Source: CAYLYP01 sp964387795
Lineage (GTDB): Bacteria; Bacteroidota; Bacteroidia; Bacteroidales; UBA7960
Reading direction: 5' to 3'
NCBI GenBank assembly: GCA_964387795.1
Contig: CAYLYP010000001.1
Coordinates: 94,746-158,745, forward strand
DNA length: 64,000 nt
Each line of letters begins with the position of its first letter. The first letter of the stretch is position 1. Of this stretch, positions 44,598-54,093 are shown one piece after another. A model generated the notes under the pieces. It had not been told where the DNA came from and ran no database searches. It worked only from the letters and a program-made list of their open reading frames with translations. A program made the translations under genes and the position numbers.

Positions 44598-47500
44598 TTA
44601 GTTAGCAATAACAAAAGGAATTGTTTTTACTGGCCCTTTTTCAAATGAAATCCTGGCAGTATAGGTGCCACTCTTCCAATTGGCAAGGTTAAGCACAATC
44701 TGATTGCATGAATTATGTATTTTTATCACATCAACAAGCACGCCTGTTGTGTTGTAAATCATTATTGTGCCTTCGTTTGTCATGTCTTCTGTTTCAAAGC
44801 ACCAATCAAGGATTACATATTCTTTTGATGGATTTGGGTACAATGAAAACTGAAGGTCATTGCTTAATTCAGGGTCCGAATATAATCCGGCAGGATTTTG
44901 TGCTGCGCTTCTGGGATCCAACTGTGGATATTTAATTGGTTCTGCGTACATAATTGCGTTGTTAAGCTTAAGTATTGACAAAGCTTTTCCTGCTATTACC
45001 GGTGATGCAGTTAAAAATCCTTCAAGTTGAGTTAAGACATCTTCGGATAACCCGCTATAATTTGGATGCTCTTCAATATCTATTTGCGAAAGTAAGTTAT
45101 AAAAACTTACCATATCATTGTGTTTTTGAAGCGCTTCGGGAATACTTAGATCATAATTCTGTGAAATACCTGCCAGTATCTGATTTCCGGAACTGAAATC
45201 TCTTTCGTTGAACTTCATTTCCGCAAGAAGATACTGATATCTTATATCATCAATGCTATTAATGATTTCATCAAGCGAAGGGGTGTTTTCAAATCCTTCT
45301 TCTTCGTTTATAATCCCTCTTATGATATTGTTCATAGCATTGTCGCGACGAAGTTTCTGATATGATTTAAACTGCTCCAGGATTTCTTTTTCGCTAAAGT
45401 TGTTCAGGCCATTGTTTATTTGCCAACGCATATAAGCTGGTAGTTGGTCAGCCCTGTTGTCTAGAGCATTGATTACTTCTTCCGATTTTGCAGCCTGTGG
45501 GTTTTCAACCAAAATATCCCTAATCATTGCTTTATTAAACCCATCCTCTTTTGTGCTTAATGCAGTTAAAACACTCTCAGACAAATATGGGGATGTTTGC
45601 ATCAAGTATTCATAGTTATCATAGGAGTTTGATGGATTTGTCATTTCTACCTGTTGGGATAGCAGTTCAGTATTGCCATTATCAACTAAATTCTGAAGTA
45701 CATCTTCGGTTTCTTCAAGAATTGTATTTGCTTCATCTTTTTCATTTGATAAATCCGGATATGGCGTCAGGTAAAATTTCTCAGGACATGAGGTATTATA
45801 ATTAAATGAATACTGTGCCTGATATAGATATAATTTGCCATTATAGATATCAGGCCTTACCCTTGTTGTCGATTGAACATTATGATGAAAATAACTTACA
45901 GGGTTGCCTTCGTTTTCAAAATTTGAAATCTGAATGCTGTTATTGTTGGTAAAAAGGTTTCCTGAAAGAGAAGTTGAACCCGGATTGCTTGAGAACCCGT
46001 GTAATTCCCTTATCCCGTTATTGCCTGGGTTCAAATCATCATTTGCAACAAAAATGTCATAAATGTTATTGTTGAGCCTGTTGCAATGGATAAAAAGGCC
46101 TTCATCAACATTGTTGCCCCTGTTTTGCCCAATTGCTTCTATGCCAATTGTAAAATTGGTAAAATCATTACGGTATAATTCATTTGCCAGATCACCTGAA
46201 TTTCTTATGATAATACCGAAACTTCCACAAATGATGTCTTCTGTTGGGGTGCTGCTAAAGGTATTGTTTTCAATCACAAAGTTTGATGATTGATCCACAT
46301 AAATCCCATAAGTTTCACTGCAATCAGTTGCGCTATAACTACTTCCGGGTTGAACATCAAAATTATTGTCAATAATTGTTACATAATTCATCCCATTGTA
46401 GTAAATTCCCCTGTAGCTCGAGAAATCACTATAAAATGTTTTGAATTTGCAACTTGAATTGCTTGATGTGGCATTAATCCCATATTTGAGATTTGTAAAA
46501 CTTGAGTTATAAACATCAAATGATGCATTCATGCTCAGGATCCCAATCCTTGAGTTTCCCCCTTCGTTAAAGTTAATATCTGACCGGTTATCTATGAAGT
46601 TGCAATTGTTAAACCTTACACCGTCAATACCTGACATTTTTATGCTTTCCCTTAATTGGCTGATGTAATAATTATTGTTTGTCTCAAATGTGCAATCAAG
46701 AAGCCTTGAAAGGTTTTTTCTGTTATCCGGGCTTTGGTATGTTCCAAACACTACATCCTGGCAATTATTTCTGAATATTGTATTGTTTGCAAGGACAATT
46801 CCCCCTCCCGGATTTTCATCCCCATCAATTGACTTATCATAGCCCGATGAAATACCTGTATATGCATTTTCAATAATTGTATTATTGTTTACATGCAAAG
46901 AGCCCTGATTAGCAGGTGTTTGAATTAGTTCTACATTTCCACTTACACTGATTCCCATCCAGCTTTTGTTCATATTGCATGTACTTTGTAAATTTGTCAA
47001 AATACTGCTGTTTACATCTAATAAGCTCCCTGTATTAATGAAAATACCATTTGTATTCTGGAATTGCAATGTGGTGTTGGACAGGTTTAAACTCTTGCCA
47101 TTTTCAATTTCAAGGTTTCTTACCATCTTATAGTTTTCTCCGGCCCAATTTGCATTTTCAGAGCTTATGATATATTGTGGCGGGACAATATCAAACGGGT
47201 TTACATAGCCGTTTGGGATAATTGTACCGGCCCGTATTTTAAATACTGAATGGCCGGGCACATCTAAAATGCCATTTGGATGAATGCATAAGTAACCCCC
47301 ACTTTCAACTTCAAGAAAACCATCAGAGATTTGTGAAAATGTGGCACATTCCTGCAATGTGAAATTTCCACCTTTTTTGATGATCAAGCTGGCATTTGAT
47401 TTAAGCGTTATTTTATTGCCTGCTGCCATCGAAATCAATCCTCCGTCTTGGATGTTTATATTGATTTCTGAGCTGAGGTTGTCTATATTATTTGTAATCC

Positions 47501-49172
47501 CATAAATGTTAACTGAATTATTGTCCCAGCCATTTGAATAAAACCTTACGTTTTTTCCAATTTTAAGTGTAGAACCCGCTAAAATGTCAAAACCTACACC
47601 ATCTTCAAATAGGATATCACAGTTGTCTGCTATTGTGACATTTACACCATCAGGTATAATCAGTTTGTTACGAAGATGGACATGCCCTGATAATGTAATA
47701 TCTTCAGGTATTTCATCCGGATAATCGTATTTTAAACCAATGCAAGTGGTGGTGTTATTTCCAATAACCACCGGTAGTGCTGAAGGACTATAATTTGTTA
47801 TTATTGGGATGCCATTGGGAGTATTATAATTTACAATTGAAAACTCTACAATTTCACCATTATATTGATTATTCGGGTCACCGGTTTCAACTATGTTCAG
47901 AAAAAACTTATTTGCAGGGATAACGCCTACCAATAAATCACTTACGTCAAGTTCAATTTCAATGGGCTCTTCATTAATCCCTTTCATTGGGTATCCACCT
48001 CCTGCTTTTAATGCATAGCAATGATATGTTTGTGTTAATGTAGGGGTGGTCAGGTTAATGTCCTCTGCAATGCCTGCCTGAATGTTGATTCTCTTACGGG
48101 AGGCATGTTTTATCTTTGCACGTACTGTTACTTTGGGATTGTATGCTTCTTTTACCTTTATAAGATTTAGTTGTTGTTCAAATATACCTCCATTTTGAAA
48201 TCTTTTGGCAAACAAACGATATGGCATATAGATAAAACCATGATCCCAATAATCACCCCAAGAATTGGCTATTTTAACAGCCCCAATTTCCCATTCAGCC
48301 ATATTGCCTTCAGGATTTGTGAATTGGCCATCTCCATTAAAATCATATTTTATGCTGTCATTATAACCTACCATGGTCATTACATGCCCTATTGTTCCTG
48401 ATGTGCCCCAGGAAAGGACAATGTGTTTGCCCGGATCTCCACTGTTTAACAGAAGTGTATCAACTATTGCTTCTCTAACTATTGTAGAGAATGTCACAAG
48501 ACCACCACCCTTAACAGTATCCCCTTCGGCATGGTTATGAAACCAATGCTTTAGTTTAATAAGATTATCAGGGTTTTGCACCCTTATACAGTTTATATCT
48601 GTTATTAATCTGTTTGACAATGCATCACGGTATTTATCATAGCCGCTCATCCAAACCCTAAGTCTTTTTGTTTGGTCTTCAGGGTAAAGAAACATGCCCC
48701 CATAGGTTTCAACACTTGGGCACCCGGAATTGCTGATAATCTGCCATCCTGTAATTTCTGAACCACCGGTGCTTATTCCAAAATTATGATAATTATAAGT
48801 GTAATGTGTGGGATACAAATTGGCATCTACATCAGCAGCAAAGTCACGTGCACGGTTGACCATATAGGTGAATACATATCCAATGCCTGCTGCTTGTGTG
48901 CAACTCCCGTCTTTTTGTAGAAAGATTGACCTGAAATATTTTTTTTCAGAGTTGTCAACCTTATAAGGGAGGGGAGTGTTCATTGATTTTGATGTCAAAA
49001 CCAATTCTTGTAATGACTCATATTGGGCTTTTAGTTCAGGGGTAAATTCAACACCTCCTGTCCCTCCTGGGTCACCTAACGAATCCGGGATGATAATCGT
49101 GGTTTGCCCGTTAACATTTGCTGCCATTCCTAAAAACAGCCAAATTGAAATAAATAAAAAAAAGTGTTTCAT
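44598..49172 (-). CDS. T9SS-secreted papain-like protease with beta-helix stalk
   Basis: A 1524-residue secreted protein. After a signal peptide (cleavage after NVNG) residues about 75-335 form a papain-like (C1A) peptidase: catalytic Cys91 in KDGSCTQAAGIG, His263 in GTIGHVMTMVGYND and Asn303 in KIANSWGDYWDHGFIYMP. Residues about 480-1130 form a right-handed parallel beta-helix, with VSGNVELI and NNTIFRNN-type rungs. A helical region (about 1150-1420) follows and then a type IX sorting domain (SLYPNPSKEYVILDW ... FVIAN). The protease probably acts on host or prey proteins or on other surface proteins. The neighbours on both sides are twin InlB-repeat T9SS proteins. The combination of domains is unusual. 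Confidence 0.8.
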   Translation of the reverse strand: MKHFFLFISIWLFLGMAANVNGQTTIIIPDSLGDPGGTGGVEFTPELKAQYESLQELVLTSKSMNTPLPYKVDNSEKKYFRSIFLQKDGSCTQAAGIGYVFTYMVNRARDFAADVDANLYPTHYTYNYHNFGISTGGSEITGWQIISNSGCPSVETYGGMFLYPEDQTKRLRVWMSGYDKYRDALSNRLITDINCIRVQNPDNLIKLKHWFHNHAEGDTVKGGGLVTFSTIVREAIVDTLLLNSGDPGKHIVLSWGTSGTIGHVMTMVGYNDSIKYDFNGDGQFTNPEGNMAEWEIGAVKIANSWGDYWDHGFIYMPYRLFAKRFQNGGIFEQQLNLIKVKEAYNPKVTVRAKIKHASRKRINIQAGIAEDINLTTPTLTQTYHCYALKAGGGYPMKGINEEPIEIELDVSDLLVGVIPANKFFLNIVETGDPNNQYNGEIVEFSIVNYNTPNGIPIITNYSPSALPVVIGNNTTTCIGLKYDYPDEIPEDITLSGHVHLRNKLIIPDGVNVTIADNCDILFEDGVGFDILAGSTLKIGKNVRFYSNGWDNNSVNIYGITNNIDNLSSEININIQDGGLISMAAGNKITLKSNASLIIKKGGNFTLQECATFSQISDGFLEVESGGYLCIHPNGILDVPGHSVFKIRAGTIIPNGYVNPFDIVPPQYIISSENANWAGENYKMVRNLEIENGKSLNLSNTTLQFQNTNGIFINTGSLLDVNSSILTNLQSTCNMNKSWMGISVSGNVELIQTPANQGSLHVNNNTIIENAYTGISSGYDKSIDGDENPGGGIVLANNTIFRNNCQDVVFGTYQSPDNRKNLSRLLDCTFETNNNYYISQLRESIKMSGIDGVRFNNCNFIDNRSDINFNEGGNSRIGILSMNASFDVYNSSFTNLKYGINATSSNSSCKFKTFYSDFSSYRGIYYNGMNYVTIIDNNFDVQPGSSYSATDCSETYGIYVDQSSNFVIENNTFSSTPTEDIICGSFGIIIRNSGDLANELYRNDFTNFTIGIEAIGQNRGNNVDEGLFIHCNRLNNNIYDIFVANDDLNPGNNGIRELHGFSSNPGSTSLSGNLFTNNNSIQISNFENEGNPVSYFHHNVQSTTRVRPDIYNGKLYLYQAQYSFNYNTSCPEKFYLTPYPDLSNEKDEANTILEETEDVLQNLVDNGNTELLSQQVEMTNPSNSYDNYEYLMQTSPYLSESVLTALSTKEDGFNKAMIRDILVENPQAAKSEEVINALDNRADQLPAYMRWQINNGLNNFSEKEILEQFKSYQKLRRDNAMNNIIRGIINEEEGFENTPSLDEIINSIDDIRYQYLLAEMKFNERDFSSGNQILAGISQNYDLSIPEALQKHNDMVSFYNLLSQIDIEEHPNYSGLSEDVLTQLEGFLTASPVIAGKALSILKLNNAIMYAEPIKYPQLDPRSAAQNPAGLYSDPELSNDLQFSLYPNPSKEYVILDWCFETEDMTNEGTIMIYNTTGVLVDVIKIHNSCNQIVLNLANWKSGTYTARISFEKGPVKTIPFVIAN

Positions 49173-49241
49173 GTTAGCTTTTTTTTTAAATTATTAATTA
49201 TTGATTCAGGCTGAATGTTATCAGCTTTATCCTAATTCTCT

Positions 49242-51566
49242 TTATTTCATATTTATCATCTGTTTTGAAACTCTCTTTCCATCTGCATCAACAATCAGGT
49301 AGTAAAGGCCTGCAGGGATGCCGGGCAGCGGGATATCCAACTGCTGTTTGTGCCTGCTGTTGAGTTTTAATACCAATGCCCCCTGTGCATCATAAATTGT
49401 GATGTATGCCTGCCCGGCGGCAATACCTGTGCCGGAAAAGTCAATGGTGATGGATGTGCCAAATGGGTTGGGGTAAACCTGTATTCCCTGATTGCCATCC
49501 TGGTCGTCTAATCCTGTTTTTTTAAAAAAGTTTGCAACCATCGATAGCTGGTTGTTGATTGTAAAACTAAAGCCAGGGTTTGTAGAAACCACTGCCCCGT
49601 CCTCTGTCCAGTTCACAAAGCGATAGCCTTCGTTGGGAGTGGCATTTATTGTAACTGTTGTCCCATGTTCATAAATTCCCTCTCCGTTCACAGAGCCCCC
49701 CTCGGCAGGGTTTGCAGCAAGTGTAAGGGAGTAGGTGTTGATAGCGAAATGGGCAGTAAGGCTTCTGTCCTGGGTTAGTGTGAAATTATAAACGGGATCT
49801 GTTGAAATTGCTTCACCCCCTTCTGTCCAGTTGACAAAGCTATAGCCTTGGTTGGGAATGGCCTGTGCTGTAACTGTTGTCCCATAACCATACATCCCCC
49901 CTCCGCTCACTGTGCCTCCCCCGTCAGGGCTTACATCAAGAGTAAGGGTATAGGTGTTGATGGCAAAATTTGCTGTAAGGCTTCTGTTTGCTGTTAGGCT
50001 GAAGCTAAAGATGGAATCAGTTGAAAGCACTTCACCCTCTTCTGTCCAGTTAACAAAGCTATAACCTTCGTTGGGCGTTGCCTGTACTGTTGTTGCTGTT
50101 CCATGTTCAAAGACGCCCCCACCTGACACAGTGCCTCCCTCAGCAGGGTTTGCAGCAAGTGAAAGGCTGTAGGTGTTGATGGTGAAATTGGCAGTAAGGC
50201 TCCTGTCTTCGCTTAGGTTAAAGCTAAGGATGGTATCAGTTGAAAGCACTTGCCCGTCCTCTGTCCAGTTGACAAAGCCATAGCCTACGTTGGGCCTTGC
50301 CCTTAGTTCAATAAGGGAGCCATTTTCAAATACGCCCCCACCAATTACAGTCCCGCCCTCTGGTGGATTGCTGGAAACTGTTACAGTGCTGGCATCAAAC
50401 AGGAAGTTTGCCTTAAGCACCCGGTGCCTGTTTACGGCAAATTCGTAGGATGCAAGTTGTGAAACAATGCGGTTGCCTTCAGTCCAGTTTACAAAGGTAT
50501 AACCTTCTTCAGCTATTGCTTCAAGCATAATTGTATCGCCAAAATCATATTCCCCTGCGCCTGTAACCATGCCTCCTTCCAAAGGGCTTGCACTGGCAGT
50601 GATATTATAAACAGGATCGAAAACCTGCTCAGCGCTCCTGTGTATCGTAAAGCCATAGGCATATAGATAACCATCCGGCGACATGGTGAGGCCATATACG
50701 CATTGTTCCTGGCTGCCTGTTAAGCCCGAATTGATCATTTCCCAGCTATTGCCCCCGTCAAAGGATCTGAATACCCCCCCCTGGGTGCCATGTTCATTGG
50801 TGCAGCCTATATAAATAACGTCATCAGGGGTGATTACTATATTGGCAACAAAAACATCGTATCTAAGGCAAACCCAGCTTTCCCCGTTATCTGTTGATTT
50901 ATAAATCCCTGTTCCTATATTGCCAACACTTCCTGCATATAGGTTTCCCTGTGAATCCACATTTACATCCCATATATAATAATCATATAATCCAATAAGT
51001 TGCCAGGAATCGCCATTATCTGTGGAACGATAAACGCCCCCTACTTCGCAAAATTCAGTACATGCGGCATACATGAACCCATTAGGTGCTTCAATGATTT
51101 TTTTGAATCCACCGCAATTGCTGATTTCAATAGTTTGGGTCCATGTAACCCCATTGTCGCATGATTTATATATCCCCCCCCAGGACCCAATAAACAGGCA
51201 GTCATCGCTTGAGTGCAATATAGAAATTACATTATTCATTACACTAAAAACGTGACTCCATCCATTGTCACCTGGCTCTCTTCTGTAAAGCCCTCCTCCG
51301 GTGCCTGCATACATGATTTCTTCCTGACAAAAAAGCATACTATATACTGTTCTGCCTGCAAGTCCATATTGCACCCAGCTTAATCCTTTATCAATACTTT
51401 TAAAAACACCTTCATCTCCTGTGCCAATATATATTTCCTGTTTTCCTATTGTTTGCAAAGAATGTACTTTCCCTGAATTCGGTTTTTCAATAGGCAACCA
51501 GTAATCCTGTCCCATTACCGGATTTATGAATACTAATAAGACGATATAATGAATGATTTTTTTCAT
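49242..51566 (-). CDS. T9SS-secreted BNR/InlB-repeat protein, copy 2
   Basis: The 774-residue twin of the protein at 42062 with the same propeller, five InlB-like repeats and sorting domain. Differences are confined to the signal peptide region (MKKIIHYIVLLVFINPVMG) and a few C-terminal residues (LIVDADGKRVSKQMINMK). The third codon positions in the middle are also unchanged, so selection on protein alone cannot explain the identity. The upstream flank holds AT-rich sequence and repeats rather than a recognisable promoter. Confidence 0.85.
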   Translation of the reverse strand: MKKIIHYIVLLVFINPVMGQDYWLPIEKPNSGKVHSLQTIGKQEIYIGTGDEGVFKSIDKGLSWVQYGLAGRTVYSMLFCQEEIMYAGTGGGLYRREPGDNGWSHVFSVMNNVISILHSSDDCLFIGSWGGIYKSCDNGVTWTQTIEISNCGGFKKIIEAPNGFMYAACTEFCEVGGVYRSTDNGDSWQLIGLYDYYIWDVNVDSQGNLYAGSVGNIGTGIYKSTDNGESWVCLRYDVFVANIVITPDDVIYIGCTNEHGTQGGVFRSFDGGNSWEMINSGLTGSQEQCVYGLTMSPDGYLYAYGFTIHRSAEQVFDPVYNITASASPLEGGMVTGAGEYDFGDTIMLEAIAEEGYTFVNWTEGNRIVSQLASYEFAVNRHRVLKANFLFDASTVTVSSNPPEGGTVIGGGVFENGSLIELRARPNVGYGFVNWTEDGQVLSTDTILSFNLSEDRSLTANFTINTYSLSLAANPAEGGTVSGGGVFEHGTATTVQATPNEGYSFVNWTEEGEVLSTDSIFSFSLTANRSLTANFAINTYTLTLDVSPDGGGTVSGGGMYGYGTTVTAQAIPNQGYSFVNWTEGGEAISTDPVYNFTLTQDRSLTAHFAINTYSLTLAANPAEGGSVNGEGIYEHGTTVTINATPNEGYRFVNWTEDGAVVSTNPGFSFTINNQLSMVANFFKKTGLDDQDGNQGIQVYPNPFGTSITIDFSGTGIAAGQAYITIYDAQGALVLKLNSRHKQQLDIPLPGIPAGLYYLIVDADGKRVSKQMINMK
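49293..51455. repeat. Long direct repeat, copy 2 (partner 42113-44275)
   Basis: The second copy of the identical block, same orientation, spaced 7180 bases. Recombination between the two copies would delete the protease gene. Confidence 0.8.
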
Positions 51567-51699
51567 TTTTTGAAATAATAAAATTCTTTTTATTAGAATT
51601 TCTCAACAATTATAAGACATTCAATGTAATAGAATATCGCAGACAATTTACAAAAATGATTTTAATAAATAAGAAATAGTGAGGATGAATTTATTCTTT

Positions 51700-51935
51700 T
51701 ATCCACAGATGCACTCAAATGGATCCACAGATTCACTCAAATAGATCCACAAATTGCACAAATTAAACGAATTGCACAAATATTAATTAATGAGCAAATG
51801 AGCAAATGTGAAAATGAGCAAATTATTATAACAAATTCTCCGGGAATGATTGATGGTATCCATCTAACCCACTGCTTTTGTATTTAATTCGCTCATTTGC
51901 TAATTTGCTCATTTCTACTGCTTTTGTATTTAATT
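51700..51935. repeat. Tandem degenerate repeats
   Basis: ATCCACAGATGCACTCAAAT units as at 41867, then AGCAAATG units (51793-51825) and, after 60 bases, GCTCATTTGCTAATTTGCTC with two copies of CTGCTTTTGTATTTAATT. Similar CTCATTTGCTCATT arrays lie at 62725-62826. They are non-coding. Confidence 0.6.
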
Positions 51936-51947
51936 TGCTTAGATATT

Positions 51948-52165
51948 CCCGGTGCGCTGCACCTTTCGGTTCCTCCTGACTGTATCCTTCTACAAATATT
52001 ATCGGTGCGCTGCACCTGAATACAAATCATGGTTTTATTATTTGGCATGTGTAAAGGAAGCAAAATGCCTGAAAGGAGGGAAAGCCGCGTTAGCGGCGGT
52101 AATATTTGTAGCAAAGGTAGCACCCGGTATCGATAGCTGCGTTAGCTGCGGTAATATTGGATTTT
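51948..52165. repeat. Mixed REP-like repeats
   Basis: Two GGTGCGCTGCACC palindromes (near 51950 and 52005) are followed by two GCGTTAGCxGCGGTAATATT units (near 52086 and 52140). TACAAATATTATCG and CGGTAATATTTGTA form an inverted pair. No coding capacity was seen. Confidence 0.6.
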
Positions 52166-52235
52166 TAAAAACGTCTTTTTCAATTAATGGTTCCCACAAG
52201 GAATAAAAATCACACCACCGACATACCATGGTATA

Positions 52236-52350
52236 GGTTGAGCCGGGTTTGAGGCGGGTTTGAGGCGGGTTTGAGGCGGGTTTGAGCCGGGTTCAACCCG
52301 GTTCAAACCCGGTTTAACACCGCCTTAACACCGCTTTAAACCCGCTTTAA
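52236..52350. repeat. Mirrored 11-bp tandem repeat array
   Basis: Four head-to-tail GGGTTTGAGGC-like units (52245-52290) turn at GGGTTCAACCCGG into reverse-complement, more decayed units (CGGTTCAAACCCGG, ACACCGCCTTAA, ACACCGCTTTAA). The whole array could fold into one long imperfect hairpin. Confidence 0.7.
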
Positions 52351-52411
52351 GTATGGAGATGGTATCAGGTTGACAATATGTATTAAACTGCTTTTTTATT
52401 GCTGTAATGAA

Positions 52412-53068
52412 CTAAAATCCGGTTAATAAGCCAATGAAACCTACTATGAATGCAAAAATGATATTGACAATTTTAACTGCAATAAAACCTTTTTTTGATT
52501 CTGCAAGCATTGGCAGCATGCCATGTCCGTCTTGAGAAATAGAATTCGCTATTAATATGCTAAATGGCACCATCCCTGAAAAAAACAAAGTCACTATTAT
52601 TAAGTGTGGCCCTGATTCAGGAATAATACCTATTAAAACAGCAATAAGCAATACGATTATCATATTGCTGTTTAGCCATGGTTCAATATCTATATACATG
52701 AACAGTAAATGCATGAATAATAAAACCCCTAATACCCAAAGAAATATGCGGGGTAAGTGAATTTTCACGATGTGGCCCCAAATATGCTTTTTTAAAAAGT
52801 GTTCAGGGACACTTATCACAATAAACAATGCAAATAGAAATGATAAAACGATACTTATTTTTATCCATGCTTCTGCCTCCCCCGAAAGAATTCCGGTAGC
52901 AATCCCCGCTATGAGCATGATTATGATTACTGCTAATGATAAGCGGTATGATGAAGGATGAAATAAATTAGCCCATATTCTCCCTTTTTCAAAACATTTA
53001 CATTCGTCTTCTTTGTGCAAAGGGAGTTCATGGTCAGAGATATCTTTGAGTATTTTAAAACTTGTCAG
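52412..53068 (-). pseudogene. ArsP_2-type (10TM) metal exporter, C-terminal half only
   Basis: The frame from 53068 to 52412 has no ATG before the first membrane helix; a TTG at 53020 is the best start. Six membrane helices remain, with IGIIPESGPHLIIVTLF and ISQDGHGMLPMLAESKKGF, the signature of the putative 10TM heavy-metal/manganese or arsenic exporter family (ArsP_2), which is usually 300-400 residues. The His/Cys-rich linker (HKEDECKCF) that sits between the two halves in full proteins is at the start, so the N-terminal half is missing. A 229-bp inverted-repeat element abuts the broken end. A functional half-protein is possible but less likely. Confidence 0.7.
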
Positions 53069-53073
53069 TTAAA

Positions 53074-53302
53074 TAGGGTCTGCTGAAAAAGTCTTTAAGG
53101 CATCAGATGTGAGGCGACAAGGGGAAATTGTATAATAATACTATGAGCCGATGGCAACGAAGCAGATGATGCCTTAAAGACTAACGCAAACAAGATGCAA
53201 ACATATTAGCGCTTCAGGAAATAAATCCTTGCATGCAGTATGAAATTGTTGCTTTGTAATAGATATATAAGCTGCTTGTTAAGTGTTTTTCAGCAGACCC
53301 TA
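53074..53302. mobile_element. Complete MITE-like element
   Basis: It is bounded by perfect 17-bp terminal inverted repeats (TAGGGTCTGCTGAAAAA) and flanked on both sides by TTAA (53069-53072 and 53304-53307), a possible target duplication. Its 229 bases have no ORF. Inside, AAGGCATCAG and GATGCCTTAAAGAC form a second inverted pair near the left end. Other copies are at 5080-5268 and 19022-19078. No transposase is in the window. Confidence 0.75.
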
Positions 53303-53307
53303 CTTAA

Positions 53308-53751
53308 CTAATCGTACTGTAACCTTGTTTCTTCATCGCATAATGTGGGCCTGATAGCTTTTTGCATGCTCTCGCTATTCCATGTGTTCAACTTGTTATG
53401 CATCAGAAAATACTTTTGGGGAATTGGGTGGGTTCCTAAGATTACTTCCATCCCATATCGTTCTTTGATGTATTTTTCAAAATAAAACATCCTTGAACAG
53501 GGCGGATAGCCAACAATTAAGCCTGTAGCCAGATGAACATGGCTTACCCCATTTTTCTTCATCTCTTCCGGGGTATATTCTATATTGCCACCCGGGCATC
53601 CACCGCAACTTGTATAAGCAACGATTTCTGCATCCTTGTCTTTATAGATGCTAAATGCACCTTCACGCTTCTGGAATGAACGGAAACACTTTCCACCTGC
53701 ACAACTGCGATATCTGTCGCAGATGATGATGCCAATTTTTATCTTATCCAT
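53308..53751 (-). CDS. CGGC-domain protein
   Basis: A 147-residue soluble protein of the CGGC family. It starts KIGIIICDRYRSCAGGKCFR and contains YTSCGGCPGGNIEYTPEE, the CGGC motif at about residues 49-54, then HLATGLIVGYPPCSRMFYF. The many cysteines suggest metal or Fe-S binding. The family often stands next to metal-related or nitrogenase-cofactor-like genes in anaerobes. Here it is in line with the truncated exporter, the DUF89 protein and the DUF5320 protein. The stop is adjacent to the MITE-like element (TTAA at 53304-53307), so the element separated it from the exporter. Confidence 0.85.
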   Translation of the reverse strand: MDKIKIGIIICDRYRSCAGGKCFRSFQKREGAFSIYKDKDAEIVAYTSCGGCPGGNIEYTPEEMKKNGVSHVHLATGLIVGYPPCSRMFYFEKYIKERYGMEVILGTHPIPQKYFLMHNKLNTWNSESMQKAIRPTLCDEETRLQYD

Positions 53752-54093
53752 TGCCCTGTATTTTGTTTTATTGGTTTCTATTTTTTACCGACTGTTTTTT
53801 ATAAACCCTGCCGCAGATTTTAACCCAATTTTGTTTTTATGTTTTATGGCCTGCTGTGTTGGGAGAAAAACACAATCTTAATGTTTTTCAAATATTTTTT
53901 AAACAATCAGGCTTCCTGTTATTGGACAATATGGGTTGGGATATTAAAAAATGTTCACGGCTTTCTGTTTATAATTCAAAAAAATGACCTCCTGGGTTTT
54001 ATTGTTATAGGATTGCTTAAAAACACTTTTTCAGCAATCCCTGTTTTTGCCTCCGCTTTGATAAATGCCAGAACGATATTTTTGGGCTATTGA
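53752..54093. other. Gap without recognisable features
   Basis: 342 bases. An 84-codon open frame on the plus strand (53839-54093) has a hydrophobic composition but no start signal, family likeness or conserved pattern, so it is not called. No clear terminator was seen. Confidence 0.4.

Noticed and set aside
52236..52350. CRISPR array
   Set aside because: Units are 11 bp, directly adjacent and mirrored, without spacers; no cas genes nearby.
53839..54093. Plus-strand gene of 84 codons
   Set aside because: Hydrophobic composition only, no promoter or conserved motif, convergent with the DUF89 gene to its last base.
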